DNA of 64,000 nucleotides from Microbacterium sp. Se63.02b (GTDB taxonomy: Bacteria > Actinomycetota > Actinomycetes > Actinomycetales > Microbacteriaceae), in assembly GCF_014171575.1 (NCBI RefSeq), contig NZ_CP050453.1:2666001-2730000 (forward strand). Reading direction: 5' to 3'. The number at the start of each line of letters is the position of its first letter. The first letter of the stretch is position 1. The notes under the pieces are model-generated. The model was not told the DNA's origin and ran no database searches. It saw only the letters and a list, made by a program, of their open reading frames with translations. Made by a program: the position numbers and the translations under genes. This document shows, piece after piece, positions 9,616 to 19,147 of this stretch.

Positions 9616-9657
9616 ACACTAACCACTACGGGTGCAGTACGTCAACGGTAGTGGTTA
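9616..9657 (-). promoter_or_regulatory. Promoter with perfect 10-bp inverted-repeat operator
   Basis: On the minus strand: -35 TTGACG (complement of 9640-9645), 18 nt spacer, -10 TAGTGT (complement of 9616-9621), then 6 nt to the ATG at 9609. Perfect arms TAACCACTAC (9620-9629) and GTAGTGGTTA (9648-9657) flank the -35 box and overlap the -10 box. This layout suits a repressor that blocks RNA polymerase; the cognate regulator is not identifiable here. Confidence 0.65.
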
Positions 9658-9670
9658 CAACAGCCGCGGA

Positions 9671-10264
9671 TCAGAGCGCGGCGAGCAGGGGCACAAGTTC
9701 CGAGAACGCGCGAGCCCGATGGGACTGAGACTGCTTCTCCTCCGCGGTGAAATCGCCCACGGTGCGCTCGTTCCCCGTCGGCTGCCCATCCGGGATGAAG
9801 ATCGGATCGTAGCCGAAGCCTCCCCCGCCCGAAGCGGCGTGCGCCAACCGTCCTGGCCATCGCCCCTCCACGACACGCTCCCGCCCGTCGGGGAGGACCA
9901 GCGCGATGGTCGAGGTGAAGTGCGCCGTGCGATGGGGATCGGCGATGTCGCGCAGCTGATCGAGCAGCAGTTCGAGATTCGCGGACGCGTCCTTCTTCTG
10001 ACCCGCCCAGTACGCGGAGAACACGCCGGGAGACCCGCCGAGCACATCGACGCAGATCCCGGAGTCATCGGCCAACGCCGCGAGCCCCGTGTGCGCAGAC
10101 GCCGCCCTGGCCTTGATGAGGGCGTTCTCGGCGAATGTCACGCCATCCTCCACCGGCTCCGGGCCGTCGTACCCGATGACCTCGAGGTCAGGACGCGTTC
10201 GCGCCACGATCTGCTGGAACTCCGCGACCTTGTGCGGGTTGTGCGTCGCGAGCACCACCTGCAT
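9671..10264 (-). CDS. rdgB: RdgB/HAM1 non-canonical purine NTP pyrophosphatase
   Basis: Hydrolyses dITP, XTP and ITP to monophosphates, cleaning the nucleotide pool. The N-terminal [11 protein letters not shown] motif binds the triphosphate; [20 protein letters not shown] (about residues 64-83) holds the metal-binding acidic pair; [14 protein letters not shown] is the usual C-terminus. Start ATG 10264 is preferred to the GTG at 10270 because GGGGAG lies 5 nt before it. It follows rph immediately, the common actinobacterial rph-rdgB pair, with murI upstream. Confidence 0.93.
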   Translation of the reverse strand: MQVVLATHNPHKVAEFQQIVARTRPDLEVIGYDGPEPVEDGVTFAENALIKARAASAHTGLAALADDSGICVDVLGGSPGVFSAYWAGQKKDASANLELLLDQLRDIADPHRTAHFTSTIALVLPDGRERVVEGRWPGRLAHAASGGGGFGYDPIFIPDGQPTGNERTVGDFTAEEKQSQSHRARAFSELVPLLAAL

Positions 10265-10266
10265 CG

Positions 10267-11003
10267 TCACTCCCCGCCAGCGCGGCGAGCTGCTTGCCCT
10301 TCAGGTCTTCGCAGCCGGCGAGGCCCAGCTCGAGCAGCGCATCCAGCTCGAGCTTGTCGAAGGGCGCACCCTCCGCCGTGCCCTGCACCTCGACGAACAG
10401 TCCGCGACCGGTGACGACCACGTTCATGTCGGTCTCCGCGCGCACGTCCTCCGTGTATGCCAGGTCGAGCATGGGCTCGCCGTCGATGATCCCCACCGAG
10501 ACGGCGGCGACGGAATCGAGGAGCGGCGTCGAGTTCCTGCCGATGAACTTCTTGTCACGACCCCACTCGATGGCGTCGGCCAGGGCCACATAGGCCCCCG
10601 TGATGGCGGCAGTCCTGGTCCCGCCGTCCGCCTGCAGCACGTCGCAGTCGATGACGATCGTGTTCTCGCCCAACGCCTTCGTGTCGACGACGGCGCGCAG
10701 TGCCCGGCCGATGAGGCGGGAGATCTCATGCGTCCGACCGCCGATGCGTCCCTTGACGCTCTCACGGTCGTTCCGGCTGTTGGTCGCCCGAGGGAGCATC
10801 GCGTACTCGGCGGTGACCCAGCCCTTGCCCTTGCCCGTCAACCAGCGGGGCACCCCGTTCGTGAACGATGCGGTGCACAGCACCTTCGTGCCCCCGAAGC
10901 TGATCAGAGCCGATCCCTCGGCCTGTGCGCTCCAGCCGCGCTCGATGGTGATCTCGCGGAGCTGATCGGTGGAACGGCCGTCGACGCGGACGATTTCGGT
11001 CAT
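10267..11003 (-). CDS. rph: Ribonuclease PH (3'-end frameshift as read)
   Basis: Phosphorolytic 3'-5' exoribonuclease that trims tRNA 3' ends. The hallmark regions are visible: [40 protein letters not shown] and [18 protein letters not shown]. As read the frame runs on to 10188 with an unrelated Ala/Gly/Arg tail across rdgB. Restoring one base in the CCCC run 10272-10275 places a stop at 10267-10269 and gives 245 aa, the usual length, with the stop just before the rdgB start. I therefore give the corrected end. Start ATG 11003. Confidence 0.9.
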
Positions 11004-11057
11004 GTGCTTCTCTCGGGTCGGGGTGAGCGAATCGGTCGGGACGATTCGAGGCGGGTC

Positions 11058-11888
11058 TTACTCGAAGGCGGTGCGGGGAACGGAGATCACACCGGTCTGC
11101 ACGAGCTGCACATCGCGCACCTCGCGCCCCATCAGACGATTGGCCAATGCGGTGAAATCGTCGGTCGAGGCGCCGGTCGCCTCGTAGACATAGGTGGCAG
11201 TGGCATTCGGCGAGGCGAGCAGGTCACCCCGCACCAGTTGGCGATACACATCGCCTGCCGTCTCGTCGTCGCTGGAGACCAGCGTGACCCCTTCGCCCAT
11301 GACGTAGCTGATGGCGCCCCGCAGGAACGGATAGTGCGTACAGCCGAGCACGAGCGTGTCGACCCCCGCATCGCGCAGCGGAGCGAGATACCCCTCGGCG
11401 ACCGCAAGGACTTCGGGCGTACCCGTGATCCCCGCCTCGACGAACTCGACGAACCGGGGGCAGGCGGCGGTGAAGACCTGGAGACGTTCGTTCACCTCGA
11501 GCATGTCCTGGTAGGCCCTCGACCCGATGGTGCCGACCGTGCCGATCACGCCGACGCGTCCGTTGCGCGTCGTGGAGACGGCGCGGCGCACGGCGGGACC
11601 GATGACCTCGACGACGGGGATGTCGTACCGCTCTCTCGCGTCCCGGAGCATCGCTGCCGAGGCGGTGTTGCACGCGATCACGAGCATCTTCACACCCTGA
11701 TCCACGAGGGTGTCGAGCACCTCGAGGGCATACCGGCGGACATCGGCGATGGGCTTGGGTCCGTACGGCGAGTGGGCGGTGTCGCCGATGTAGACGAAAG
11801 ACTCACGGGGCAGCTGGGCGCGGATGGCCCGCGCCACCGTGAGCCCGCCGACACCGGAGTCGAAGATCCCGATCGGCGCGTCGTTCAT
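11058..11888 (-). CDS. murI: Glutamate racemase
   Basis: Converts L-glutamate to D-glutamate for peptidoglycan. Both catalytic cysteines are present in CNTASA (about residues 73-78) and GCTHYPF (about 184-190), with the N-terminal [11 protein letters not shown] and GDTAHSPYG motifs. Length 276 aa is normal. Start ATG 11888 has GGGGAG upstream and also a TAGGCT box (complement of 11897-11902) 8 nt away. It is first in a murI-rph-rdgB run on the minus strand and divergent from pncB. Confidence 0.96.
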   Translation of the reverse strand: MNDAPIGIFDSGVGGLTVARAIRAQLPRESFVYIGDTAHSPYGPKPIADVRRYALEVLDTLVDQGVKMLVIACNTASAAMLRDARERYDIPVVEVIGPAVRRAVSTTRNGRVGVIGTVGTIGSRAYQDMLEVNERLQVFTAACPRFVEFVEAGITGTPEVLAVAEGYLAPLRDAGVDTLVLGCTHYPFLRGAISYVMGEGVTLVSSDDETAGDVYRQLVRGDLLASPNATATYVYEATGASTDDFTALANRLMGREVRDVQLVQTGVISVPRTAFE

Positions 11889-11952
11889 GACTCCCCAGCC
11901 TACCCGCGTGCGGCCCCACCGCGCGTATCAAGACGCTCACTAAGCTGAGCGC

Positions 11953-13278
11953 ATGACCACGTCGACGGCGCTGCTCACCGACCGCTACGAGCTGACGATG
12001 CTCGCTGCCTCCCTCCGCGACGGCACGGCGTTCCGGCCGAGCGTCTTCGAGCTGTTCTCCCGGCGATTGTCCGGGGGGCGCCGATTCGGCGTCGTGGCGG
12101 GGACCGGACGTCTGCTCGGACTCCTGCGGGAGTTCCGGTTCGGAGAGGACGAGCTGCGGTTCCTGCGCGACGAGGAGGTCGTCGATGCGGCGTCGCTCAA
12201 GTACCTCGAGGACTACCGGTTCACAGGGTCGATCCGCGGCTACCGCGAGGGAGAGCTGTACTTCCCCGGCTCGCCCATCCTCACGGTCGAGGGGTCTTTC
12301 GCCGACGCGGTGGTGCTCGAGACCCTCGCCCTGAGCGTGCTCAATCACGACTCCGCCGTGGCGACTGCGGCGTCACGGATGAGCATCGCGGCGGGTGAGC
12401 GCCCTCTGGCCGAGATGGGTTCACGGCGTGCTGCCGAGCGCTCGGCCGTCGCTGCGGCGCGCGCGGCCTACATCGCCGGGTTCGGGGCGACGAGCAACCT
12501 GGAAGCCGGGCGGAGTTGGGGTATCCCGACGATGGGGACGGCGGCGCACTCCTGGACTCTCCTGCACGACACCGAGGAGGAGGCCTTCCGTGCCCAGGTG
12601 GAGAGCATGGGTGTCGGCACCACGCTGCTCGTGGACACCTACGACATCCGCACCGGAGTCGAGACGGCCATCCGCGTCGCCGGCACGGGGCTCGGCGGGG
12701 TACGGATCGACTCCGGGGACCTGCCGATCGTCGCCGCCGATGTGCGCGCACAACTCGACGAACTCGGAGCGACGTCGACGCGGATCACGGTGACCAGCGA
12801 CCTGGACGAATACGCGATCGCGGCCCTCGCCGCGTCACCCGTCGACGCGTACGGTGTCGGCACGTCGGTGGTGACCGGATCGGGCTATCCGACCGCGAGC
12901 ATGGTCTACAAGCTGGTGGCACGGCAGGACTCCACCGGGTCGTGGATCGGCGTCGCGAAGGTCTCGGCGGACAAGGGATCGCACGGTGGGCGCAAGGCCG
13001 CTTTCCGCACGCTCGTCGATGGTGTCGCGACCGCCGAGACCGTCGCGGTCTCCGACGGGTTCGAAGAGATCGACACGGCGAGCGAGCATCCGGACGGGCG
13101 TGCGCTGCAGGTGACGTTCGTGGAAGCCGGCGAGATCGAGACCGCCTACGAGGGGATCGAGGGGACTGCGGCCGCACGGTCGCATCACCTGCGGGTACGC
13201 GAAGAGCTTCCCGTGCGCGCCCTCGCCCTCAGCAAGTCCGACCCGGCGATCCCCACCGTCTACGTCGACGCCGACTGA
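11953..13278 (+). CDS. pncB: Nicotinate phosphoribosyltransferase
   Basis: Makes nicotinate mononucleotide from nicotinate and PRPP in NAD salvage (Preiss-Handler pathway). Recognisable parts are TDRYELTM at the N-terminus, SRRAAERSAVAAARAAYIAG and the GTAAHSWTLLH motif (about residues 196-206) containing the conserved His, and the phosphate-binding RIDSGDL (about 255-261). Length 441 aa is typical of the actinobacterial enzyme. TAAGCT at 11941-11946 ends 6 nt before the ATG, indicating a leaderless transcript. It converges with the DUF3039 gene after 2 nt. Confidence 0.95.
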   Translation: MTTSTALLTDRYELTMLAASLRDGTAFRPSVFELFSRRLSGGRRFGVVAGTGRLLGLLREFRFGEDELRFLRDEEVVDAASLKYLEDYRFTGSIRGYREGELYFPGSPILTVEGSFADAVVLETLALSVLNHDSAVATAASRMSIAAGERPLAEMGSRRAAERSAVAAARAAYIAGFGATSNLEAGRSWGIPTMGTAAHSWTLLHDTEEEAFRAQVESMGVGTTLLVDTYDIRTGVETAIRVAGTGLGGVRIDSGDLPIVAADVRAQLDELGATSTRITVTSDLDEYAIAALAASPVDAYGVGTSVVTGSGYPTASMVYKLVARQDSTGSWIGVAKVSADKGSHGGRKAAFRTLVDGVATAETVAVSDGFEEIDTASEHPDGRALQVTFVEAGEIETAYEGIEGTAAARSHHLRVREELPVRALALSKSDPAIPTVYVDAD

Positions 13279-13280
13279 CG

Positions 13281-13547
13281 TCAGCCGATCATCGACTCGT
13301 AGATCTCCTTGCACGTGGGGCAGATCGGGAACTTCTCCGGGTCGCGACCCGGCGTCCACTTCTTGCCGCACAGTGCGCGCACCGGCTTGCCGGTGATCGC
13401 CGACTCGAGGATCTTGTCCTTCTTCACATAGTGCGAGAAGCGCTCATGGTCGCCCGGCTCGAGGTTCTCCTCACGGAGGAGCTCTTCCAGTTCGCGATCA
13501 AGCGTTGCCACGCCGCCCTGATCGGGGCTGTCCAGCGGAGTACTCAT
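13281..13547 (-). CDS. DUF3039 domain-containing protein
   Basis: Small conserved actinobacterial protein (88 aa) of unknown function. It has an acidic, helical N-terminal half and a C-terminal CGKKW...CPTCKEIYE arrangement that looks like a one-Cys plus CxxC zinc-ribbon fragment. The sequence RFSHYVKKDKILES is typical of the DUF3039 family. TAGACT (complement of 13554-13559) lies 6 nt before the ATG, so it is probably leaderless. No partner is suggested by context. Confidence 0.85.
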   Translation of the reverse strand: MSTPLDSPDQGGVATLDRELEELLREENLEPGDHERFSHYVKKDKILESAITGKPVRALCGKKWTPGRDPEKFPICPTCKEIYESMIG

Positions 13548-13587
13548 CCCGTGAGTCTAGCGTCGTCGTGTGCCTCGCGGGCGGCCC

Positions 13588-15151
13588 TCACGCGGTCTCG
13601 ACGAACTCCATGAGCCGCTCGCCGCTGCGCTCGAAGATGCGACCGCCGATGACCGCTCCCGCTGCGAGCACGCCCAGTCCGACGAGGAGTCCGACCCAGA
13701 ACGTCGCGGGCGCGTATGCGGAGCCTTCGATGATCGACGCGGCGAACAGCCAGATGGTCGGCACGCTGAGCACGATCGCGCCGAGGAACGCCGCCGCCGG
13801 ACCGTAGGCGCCGCGGGAGGTCGGCCGCTGCGGCTGCTGGAACGGACTGTCTCCGGGCCGTGACACCGCATACGGGGCCACGACCGAGACGATGCTCGAG
13901 AGTCCGAGCGCGCAGAAGAGCAGGCTCGCCGCGAGACCGCCGAGCGGCAGGAGCAGACTCCAGTCGCCTACGAGGAGGAGCGAGAGGGCACGGCGATCGC
14001 GAGGACCGGAACGGCCACCAGCAGGACGGGGACCAGACGCCCCAGACGGTCAGGCAGCCCCCGGACGCCACTGGCCACGTGGGTCCACAGCGCGGTCGAG
14101 TCGTAGGCGACGTCGTTGTGCGGAAGCCAGCCGAAGAACAGCGCCATGACCGGGACCGGCACGAGAGCGGCCACTTCGAGCGGCACGCCCGCGACGATGA
14201 GCGGCAACACCGTGAGCACCCCGGCGACCGGGACCACGATGATGTTCATGATGTATCGGCGATCGCGAAGCCAGTACACGAGGCTCCGGGATGCGATCGC
14301 CCCGAACGCGTTCGACGGCAGAAGACCGAACCAGCCGAGTCCGGTGCGCTCTCGCGAGGCGACCGGACGTTCGGTGGTCGTGAGGAGGCGGCTGACCAGC
14401 CAGGACCACACCAGCCAGAGGACACCGATGGTGAGGATCGCGACGATACCGCTCGCCCATGCCGATCCGGTCTCCCCGCAGCCGCCGAGAAGAGGAACCC
14501 CGGCGCAGCGGCGAACGGCGTGAACCCCAGCACCGTGGACAGTGTCGCCAGCGACTCCGGCACATGGCCGTCCCAGCGCAACGACCCCAGGAACACCGCC
14601 ACGGGGAAAGCGATCACGAGCAGCGCGAGCGCGAAGAGCGCGGTGAGCTCACGGGAGCGCCGCTCCGGAAGCAGCAGGGCGTTGATCGCCATGCCGATCC
14701 GCGCGATGAGCACCGTCGTCACCACCCCGACGACGGTGAACAGCACCGCGAGGGGCCACGGGGTGCCGGCGGACACGGCGACGACGCAGACGCTCACGTA
14801 GACCGCGAGGAGGGCGAGGCTCGGCACGCTCACGAAGGCCGCCAGCACAAGCACCCACGGCATCTGCCGCTCGTCCACGCCGAACACCGCGAAGCGCCGC
14901 GGATCGAGCTGGTCGACGGCGCCGACGAGGATCGGGCCGACGAGGAACCCGAGAAGAAGTGCGCCGCCACCGAGGACGGTGACCGCCCGTGCGACGGGAA
15001 CTGAGGCGTCGGCGAGGCTGAACACCGCGAGACAGACCACGACGGTGACGATGACGACGGCAGCGAACGCGAGAAGAGTGCGAACCCGACGATCGCCGCG
15101 CAACGACCCGAGCAGCAGCGCGAATCTCAGTCGGAGAACGTGTGCAGCCAC
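13588..15151 (-). CDS. ABC-2-like multi-span permease (two frameshifts as read)
   Basis: Large hydrophobic protein, about 521 aa when joined, with roughly ten or more membrane segments, the likely membrane partner of the adjacent ATPase. As read it occupies three frames: GTG 15151 to about 14475, then to about 13987, then to the stop at 13588. The breaks are at CCCC 14474-14477 and GGG 13986-13988; one added base at each restores a continuous hydrophobic protein. The start overlaps the ATPase stop by 25 nt, so the two are translationally coupled. The substrate cannot be told from the sequence. The C-terminal part, taken alone, could be misread as a separate 97 aa membrane protein. Confidence 0.7.
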
Positions 15152-17025
15152 TCGAGCCCCTCCACCTCTCCGCTGGAGCCGGCGAGTTCGACGAACCGTG
15201 CCTCGAGCGTCTGACCCGCGCGCACCTCGTCGATCGTGCCCTCTGCGAGCACTTCGCCGCCGACGATGATCGCGACCCGAGAGCAGACACGTTCGACCAA
15301 GTCCATGCCGTGGCTGGACAGGATCACGGTTCCTCCGTGCGAGACATAGGCACGCAGGATGTCGAGGATGACCGCGGAAGAGACCGGATCGACCGATTCA
15401 AACGGCTCATCCAGCACGAGGACGCGCGGCGAGTGGATCATCGCTCCGGCGAGCATGATCTTCTTCGTCATTCCGGCCGAGTAGTCGGAGACCACCCGGC
15501 TCAACGCGTCTCCGAGGTCGAACGCGCGCGCCAGATCCGTCGCGCGCTTCTCGATGACGTCCGAGGACAGCCCCCGCAGAAGTCCGTAGTAATAGAGCAG
15601 CTGACGACCGGTGAGACGATCGAAGGTGCGGAGCCGATCAGGGAGCACGCCCATCAGGCGCTTCGCCGCCTGCGGTTGCGCCGACTGGTCGATGCCGCAG
15701 ATCACGACGCTTCCTTCGTCTGCGCGCAGGAGGCCGGCGACGATGGAGAGCGTGGTCGTCTTGCCCGCGCCGTTCGGACCGACGATGCCGTAGAAAGACC
15801 CGGCGGGAACCGTCAGATCGATGCCGTCGACGGCCCGATTGTCGCCGAACTGCTTCACGAGTCCGCGGATGCTGATCGCCTCGGTGTCCGGACCGCTTTC
15901 GACGGCGCCGGCCGCCGTGTCGTCGGACGCCGTGTCATCGACGACGGCGTCCGGTTCGGCGATCACGACGGCGTCCGGCTCCACCTCCGGCGCGGGATCG
16001 GGCTCGGCGACGAGGGTCGGTTCGCTGTCATCGTCGGATCTCGCCACGGGCGTCTCCCCCTCATCCGCCATCAAAGCAGAGGATGCACCCTCGACCGCCG
16101 GGTCCGAATCGACCACCGGGTTTGAATCGACCACCAGGTCCGACTCGACCACCAGGTCCGACTCGACCACCAGGTCCGACTCGACCACCAGGTCCGACTC
16201 GACCGCAGGGTTCGACTCGACCGCAGGGTTCGACTCGACCGCCGAGCTCGACTCGGCGGTGGGAGCCTGCTCCGCCGCAGGCGTCGCTTCAGGCTCGGCC
16301 TCGGCCGCCGTGGCCGCGGCCGCCTTCGCCGCCCTGGTGGCTGCCGCCTTTGCTGCCGCTGACCTCGCCGCCGTGGTCTTCGCCGTCGCAGAACGGGCAG
16401 TGGACTTCGCCGCCGCCGATTTCGCGGCAGCGGACTTCGCGGCAGCGGACTTCGCGGCAGCAGTCTTGGCCGCACCGGCCTTGGCCGCACCCGGCGTCGC
16501 CGCACCGGTCTTGGCCGCACCGGTCTTGGCCGCACCGGTCTTGGCCGCAGCGGTCTTGGCCGCAGCCGCCGTCGCGGGCTTCTTCGTCGCTCGCGCAGCC
16601 GTGTTCTTCGCCGCAGCTGTACGCGCGGCTGCCGCCGTCCGCGGTGCCGCGGACGGACGGTCCAAGGCTTTCGTCAGGGGCTCCACGACGACCTCGGCGG
16701 ATGGTGCCGCCTTCTCGGCGGCTGCCTTCGCGGTGGCGGTCTTCACAGCGCTGTTCTTCGCAGTGTTGGTCTTCGCCGCGCTGGACCGAGGCTGCGCGGT
16801 GGAGCGTGCTCCAGTCGTGGTCTTCTTCGTCGCCGCAGGTGCCTTACGCGCGGCTGAGGCGCTCTTCGCCGTGGGGGTCTTCTTCGCCGTCGGAGTCGTC
16901 TTCGCCGCCGCGGGCGGAGTGCCGACCGTCTGCTTCGCGGCCGGAGCGCGCTTCACCGTTGCCTTTCGCGGCGCGGTCTCGGTATCGTCCACCTGGGCGG
17001 TGCGGTCGTCAGGGGAAGAAGTCAC
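15127..17025 (-). CDS. ABC transporter ATP-binding protein with long histone-H1-like, repeat-rich N-terminus
   Basis: 632 aa. Residues about 388-632 form a complete ABC-2-type ATPase: Walker A GPNGAGKTT (about 416-424), signature YSAGMTKK, Walker B VLVLDEP, and the switch His in SSHGM. Before it lies an unusual extension: residues 1-250 are rich in Ala, Lys, Thr and Pro with pentapeptide repeats such as AKTGA and AAAKS, resembling histone H1 or the tail of mycobacterial HupB; about 259-312 contain hexapeptide repeats of type VVESDL; about 313-385 are acidic. GTG 17025 lies 6 nt after a TACCGT box (complement of 17032-17037), which argues that the extension is truly translated. An internal ATG before the acidic part has no ribosome-binding site. 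Confidence 0.85.
   Translation of the reverse strand: MTSSPDDRTAQVDDTETAPRKATVKRAPAAKQTVGTPPAAAKTTPTAKKTPTAKSASAARKAPAATKKTTTGARSTAQPRSSAAKTNTAKNSAVKTATAKAAAEKAAPSAEVVVEPLTKALDRPSAAPRTAAAARTAAAKNTAARATKKPATAAAAKTAAAKTGAAKTGAAKTGAATPGAAKAGAAKTAAAKSAAAKSAAAKSAAAKSTARSATAKTTAARSAAAKAAATRAAKAAAATAAEAEPEATPAAEQAPTAESSSAVESNPAVESNPAVESDLVVESDLVVESDLVVESDLVVDSNPVVDSDPAVEGASSALMADEGETPVARSDDDSEPTLVAEPDPAPEVEPDAVVIAEPDAVVDDTASDDTAAGAVESGPDTEAISIRGLVKQFGDNRAVDGIDLTVPAGSFYGIVGPNGAGKTTTLSIVAGLLRADEGSVVICGIDQSAQPQAAKRLMGVLPDRLRTFDRLTGRQLLYYYGLLRGLSSDVIEKRATDLARAFDLGDALSRVVSDYSAGMTKKIMLAGAMIHSPRVLVLDEPFESVDPVSSAVILDILRAYVSHGGTVILSSHGMDLVERVCSRVAIIVGGEVLAEGTIDEVRAGQTLEARFVELAGSSGEVEGLEWLHTFSD
16087..16250 (-). 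repeat. 18-bp tandem repeats encoding VVESDL-type hexapeptides
   Basis: Inside the ABC ATPase gene, an 18-bp unit recurs about eight times. The central four copies (about 16130-16203) are almost identical and the outer copies vary, giving [A/V]V[E/D]S[N/D][P/L]. The copy number is likely to vary between strains by slippage. Confidence 0.85.
16390..16570 (-). repeat. 15-bp tandem repeats encoding AKTGA/AAAKS pentapeptides
   Basis: Inside the same gene, two adjoining families of 15-bp repeats (unit cgcaccggtcttggc and unit gcggcagcggacttc on the plus strand) encode Lys-Ala-rich pentapeptides. The pattern resembles the C-terminal tails of histone H1-like bacterial proteins. Confidence 0.8.
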
Positions 17026-17273
17026 CGTCCTACGGTATCAATGGGCGGCCGCAAGCCAAGCCGCCGCGCAACATTCCGCTCCCGGATCCGAAGATCCGGG
17101 AAAGATCCGAATCCGACGAAGACCCTGTGCGTCCGGTGTGTACTCGGTCACGAAATGGCAACGGGGACGTCAGGACCCGGAGCTTCTCAGGCTGAATCGC
17201 TAGCATGAACGCGGCACGACGAAGTGTCTGGTCGGTGAATCGACCGTGAACACAACTTCCTTTAGGAGCACTC

Positions 17274-17966
17274 GTGACTCTTCAGACCGTCATCCTCGCC
17301 GCGGGCATGGGCTCGCGCCTCGGCCGTGCGCTGCCGAAGCCGCTCACCGAACTCAGCGACGGCCGCACGATCATGGGCCAGCAGCACGACAACATCCGCG
17401 CCGCCTTCGGCTCCGACGCACGCATCACGACGGTCGTCGGCTATCGCGCCGAGACCATCATCGACGCCTTCCCCTCGGTCAACTACGTCCACAACGAGCG
17501 CTACGACGAGACCAACACCTCGAAGAGCCTGCTCCGCGCCCTCGGGGCGACGGGACGGGGTGGCGTCCTGTGGATGAACGGCGACGTGGTCTTCGATCCG
17601 ATGATCCTCGGTCGCGCAGCGGCGTACATCGAGCGCGACCAGTCGTTCGTCACCGTCAACACCTCCAAGGTCAGCGACGAAGAGGTGAAGTACACGGTCA
17701 CGGCCGAAGGCTTCATCAACGAGCTGTCCAAGACCGTCAAGGGCGGGCTCGGCGAGGCCGTCGGCATCAACTACATCTCGTCCACGCACAAGAAGGCGTT
17801 CATGCGCCAGCTGCAGCGCGTCGAGGATCAGGACTACTTCGAGCGTGGGCTCGAGCTCGCGATCGCGGAAGATGGTCTGCTCCTCGAGCCGATGGATGTC
17901 TCCGACCTGTACGCGGTCGAGGTCGACTTCGCCGAAGACCTCGAGCGGGCGAACCTCTTCGTCTGA
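17274..17966 (+). CDS. Nucleotidyltransferase family protein (LicC-like sugar/choline-phosphate cytidylyltransferase fold)
   Basis: 230 aa NTP-transferase. The N-terminal signature LAAGMGSRLGRALPKPL is the nucleotide-binding loop with the catalytic Lys, and WMNGDVVFD (about residues 102-110) gives the metal-binding Asp. Size and layout resemble phosphocholine cytidylyltransferases and sugar-phosphate nucleotidyltransferases of envelope polymer synthesis. The substrate is not determined. Start GTG 17274 has AGGAG 7 nt upstream (17262-17266), so this gene uses a leadered mRNA. It is followed by a strong intrinsic terminator and appears to be a single-gene unit. Confidence 0.8.
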   Translation: MTLQTVILAAGMGSRLGRALPKPLTELSDGRTIMGQQHDNIRAAFGSDARITTVVGYRAETIIDAFPSVNYVHNERYDETNTSKSLLRALGATGRGGVLWMNGDVVFDPMILGRAAAYIERDQSFVTVNTSKVSDEEVKYTVTAEGFINELSKTVKGGLGEAVGINYISSTHKKAFMRQLQRVEDQDYFERGLELAIAEDGLLLEPMDVSDLYAVEVDFAEDLERANLFV

Positions 17967-17974
17967 TCCGCTCC

Positions 17975-18015
17975 CGAAAGCCCGGTTCCTCGAGGAGCCG
18001 GGCTTTCGGCGTTTT
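17975..18015 (+). terminator. Intrinsic terminator after the nucleotidyltransferase gene
   Basis: Stem CGAAAGCCCGG...CCGGGCTTTCG (17975-18008) with a short inner CTCGAG-containing loop, followed by GCGTTTT. It separates this gene from the next one. Confidence 0.85.
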
Positions 18016-18042
18016 CGCGGTCGGGCTTCGTAGGATCGCTGC

Positions 18043-19056
18043 ATGACCCCCAAGGTGCACAAGATCCACTCCCTCCCGGATGACGCCCCGTGGGACAAGG
18101 GCGTGCCGCCCCAGGGTTCTCCTGAGCATCCGATGATGGTGCGCGGACTCGACAGGGTGCTGTCCATCCAGCGTCCCCTCGTCCTCGCGCACATCCGCAG
18201 CATCCGTCTGCGCAACCCCCAGGCATCGCCGTCCGAAATCATCCGGATCCTCGAACGGCGCTACCTCGCCGCGGTGACGACCGGAGGGGCCGCCGTCGGC
18301 GCGACCGCGGTCGTCCCCGGCATCGGCACGGGCGTCACCCTCGCGCTCTCGGGCGTCGAGACCGTGGGCTTCGTCGAGTCGACGGCACTGTTCGCCCAGT
18401 CCGTCGCCGAGGTCCACGGCATCGCGGTCGCCAACCCCGACAGGGCCAGGGCGCTCGTGATGACACTCATGCTCGGCAAGGAGGGCGTCGACCTGGTCGG
18501 GCAGCTCGCGGGTCAGGTCGCAGGACGAGGGGGGAGCCGGTCGTCGTACTGGGGCGAGCTCGTCACGAAGTCGCTCCCCCGCGCAGCCGTCGGACCCCTC
18601 GTCGATCAGCTCAAGAGCATGTTCGTGAAGCAGTTCGCCGCGAAGGGCGGCGCCTCGGTCATCGGCAAGGCCCTCCCGTTCGGCATCGGCGCCGCGGTCG
18701 GAGGCGCGGGGAACCACATCCTCGGACGCCGCGTGCTCACCACCTCGCACAAGGCGTTCGGCGCTGCTCCGATCGACCTGCCGATCGAGCTGGAACCCGT
18801 GCCGGGGGCCGAGAAGCTGGAGTTGCGGATGCTCCGCGGCGCCCGCTATGCCGGGAACGCGGTCGCGGGTGCGGCAGGAACCGTGGCCCGCGGCGCGGGA
18901 TGGGTGGGACACCGCGTGGGCGAACTGGCCACCAGCCGGCGCACGGCTGTCGAACAGCTCGAGCCGAACCCGCACGACACCGGCGACCACGACCTCACCT
19001 CCCTCTCGGGCTCGTCGCCCTCCGTGGAACGCGATCGGAACGAGCCGGCGGGCTGA
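18043..19056 (+). CDS. Conserved hypothetical protein, possibly EcsC-like
   Basis: 337 aa of unknown function. The middle contains glycine/alanine-rich hydrophobic stretches ([20 protein letters not shown], about residues 85-104, and [20 protein letters not shown], about 208-227) that resemble the membrane-associated parts of EcsC-family proteins. This is a weak, pattern-based resemblance. The C-terminus is polar and Ser/Asp-rich. TAGGAT at 18031-18036 ends 6 nt before the ATG, so it is probably leaderless. The gene sits between a terminator and accD with its own promoter. Confidence 0.6.
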   Translation: MTPKVHKIHSLPDDAPWDKGVPPQGSPEHPMMVRGLDRVLSIQRPLVLAHIRSIRLRNPQASPSEIIRILERRYLAAVTTGGAAVGATAVVPGIGTGVTLALSGVETVGFVESTALFAQSVAEVHGIAVANPDRARALVMTLMLGKEGVDLVGQLAGQVAGRGGSRSSYWGELVTKSLPRAAVGPLVDQLKSMFVKQFAAKGGASVIGKALPFGIGAAVGGAGNHILGRRVLTTSHKAFGAAPIDLPIELEPVPGAEKLELRMLRGARYAGNAVAGAAGTVARGAGWVGHRVGELATSRRTAVEQLEPNPHDTGDHDLTSLSGSSPSVERDRNEPAG

Positions 19057-19147
19057 CGGACACTGCACGCTCGTCGCCAAAGGATCAGCCGCCTCGTTGT
19101 GCCGAGCATCCAACGGACCGAGGCGACCCGACGCTAGGGTGGAATCC

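Noticed and set aside
13588..13881. Separate small membrane protein gene
   Set aside because: It is continuous with the upstream permease after adding one base at 13986-13988, and no ribosome-binding site precedes it.
16087..16570. CRISPR-like array
   Set aside because: The tandem repeats have no unique spacers and are in frame within a coding sequence.
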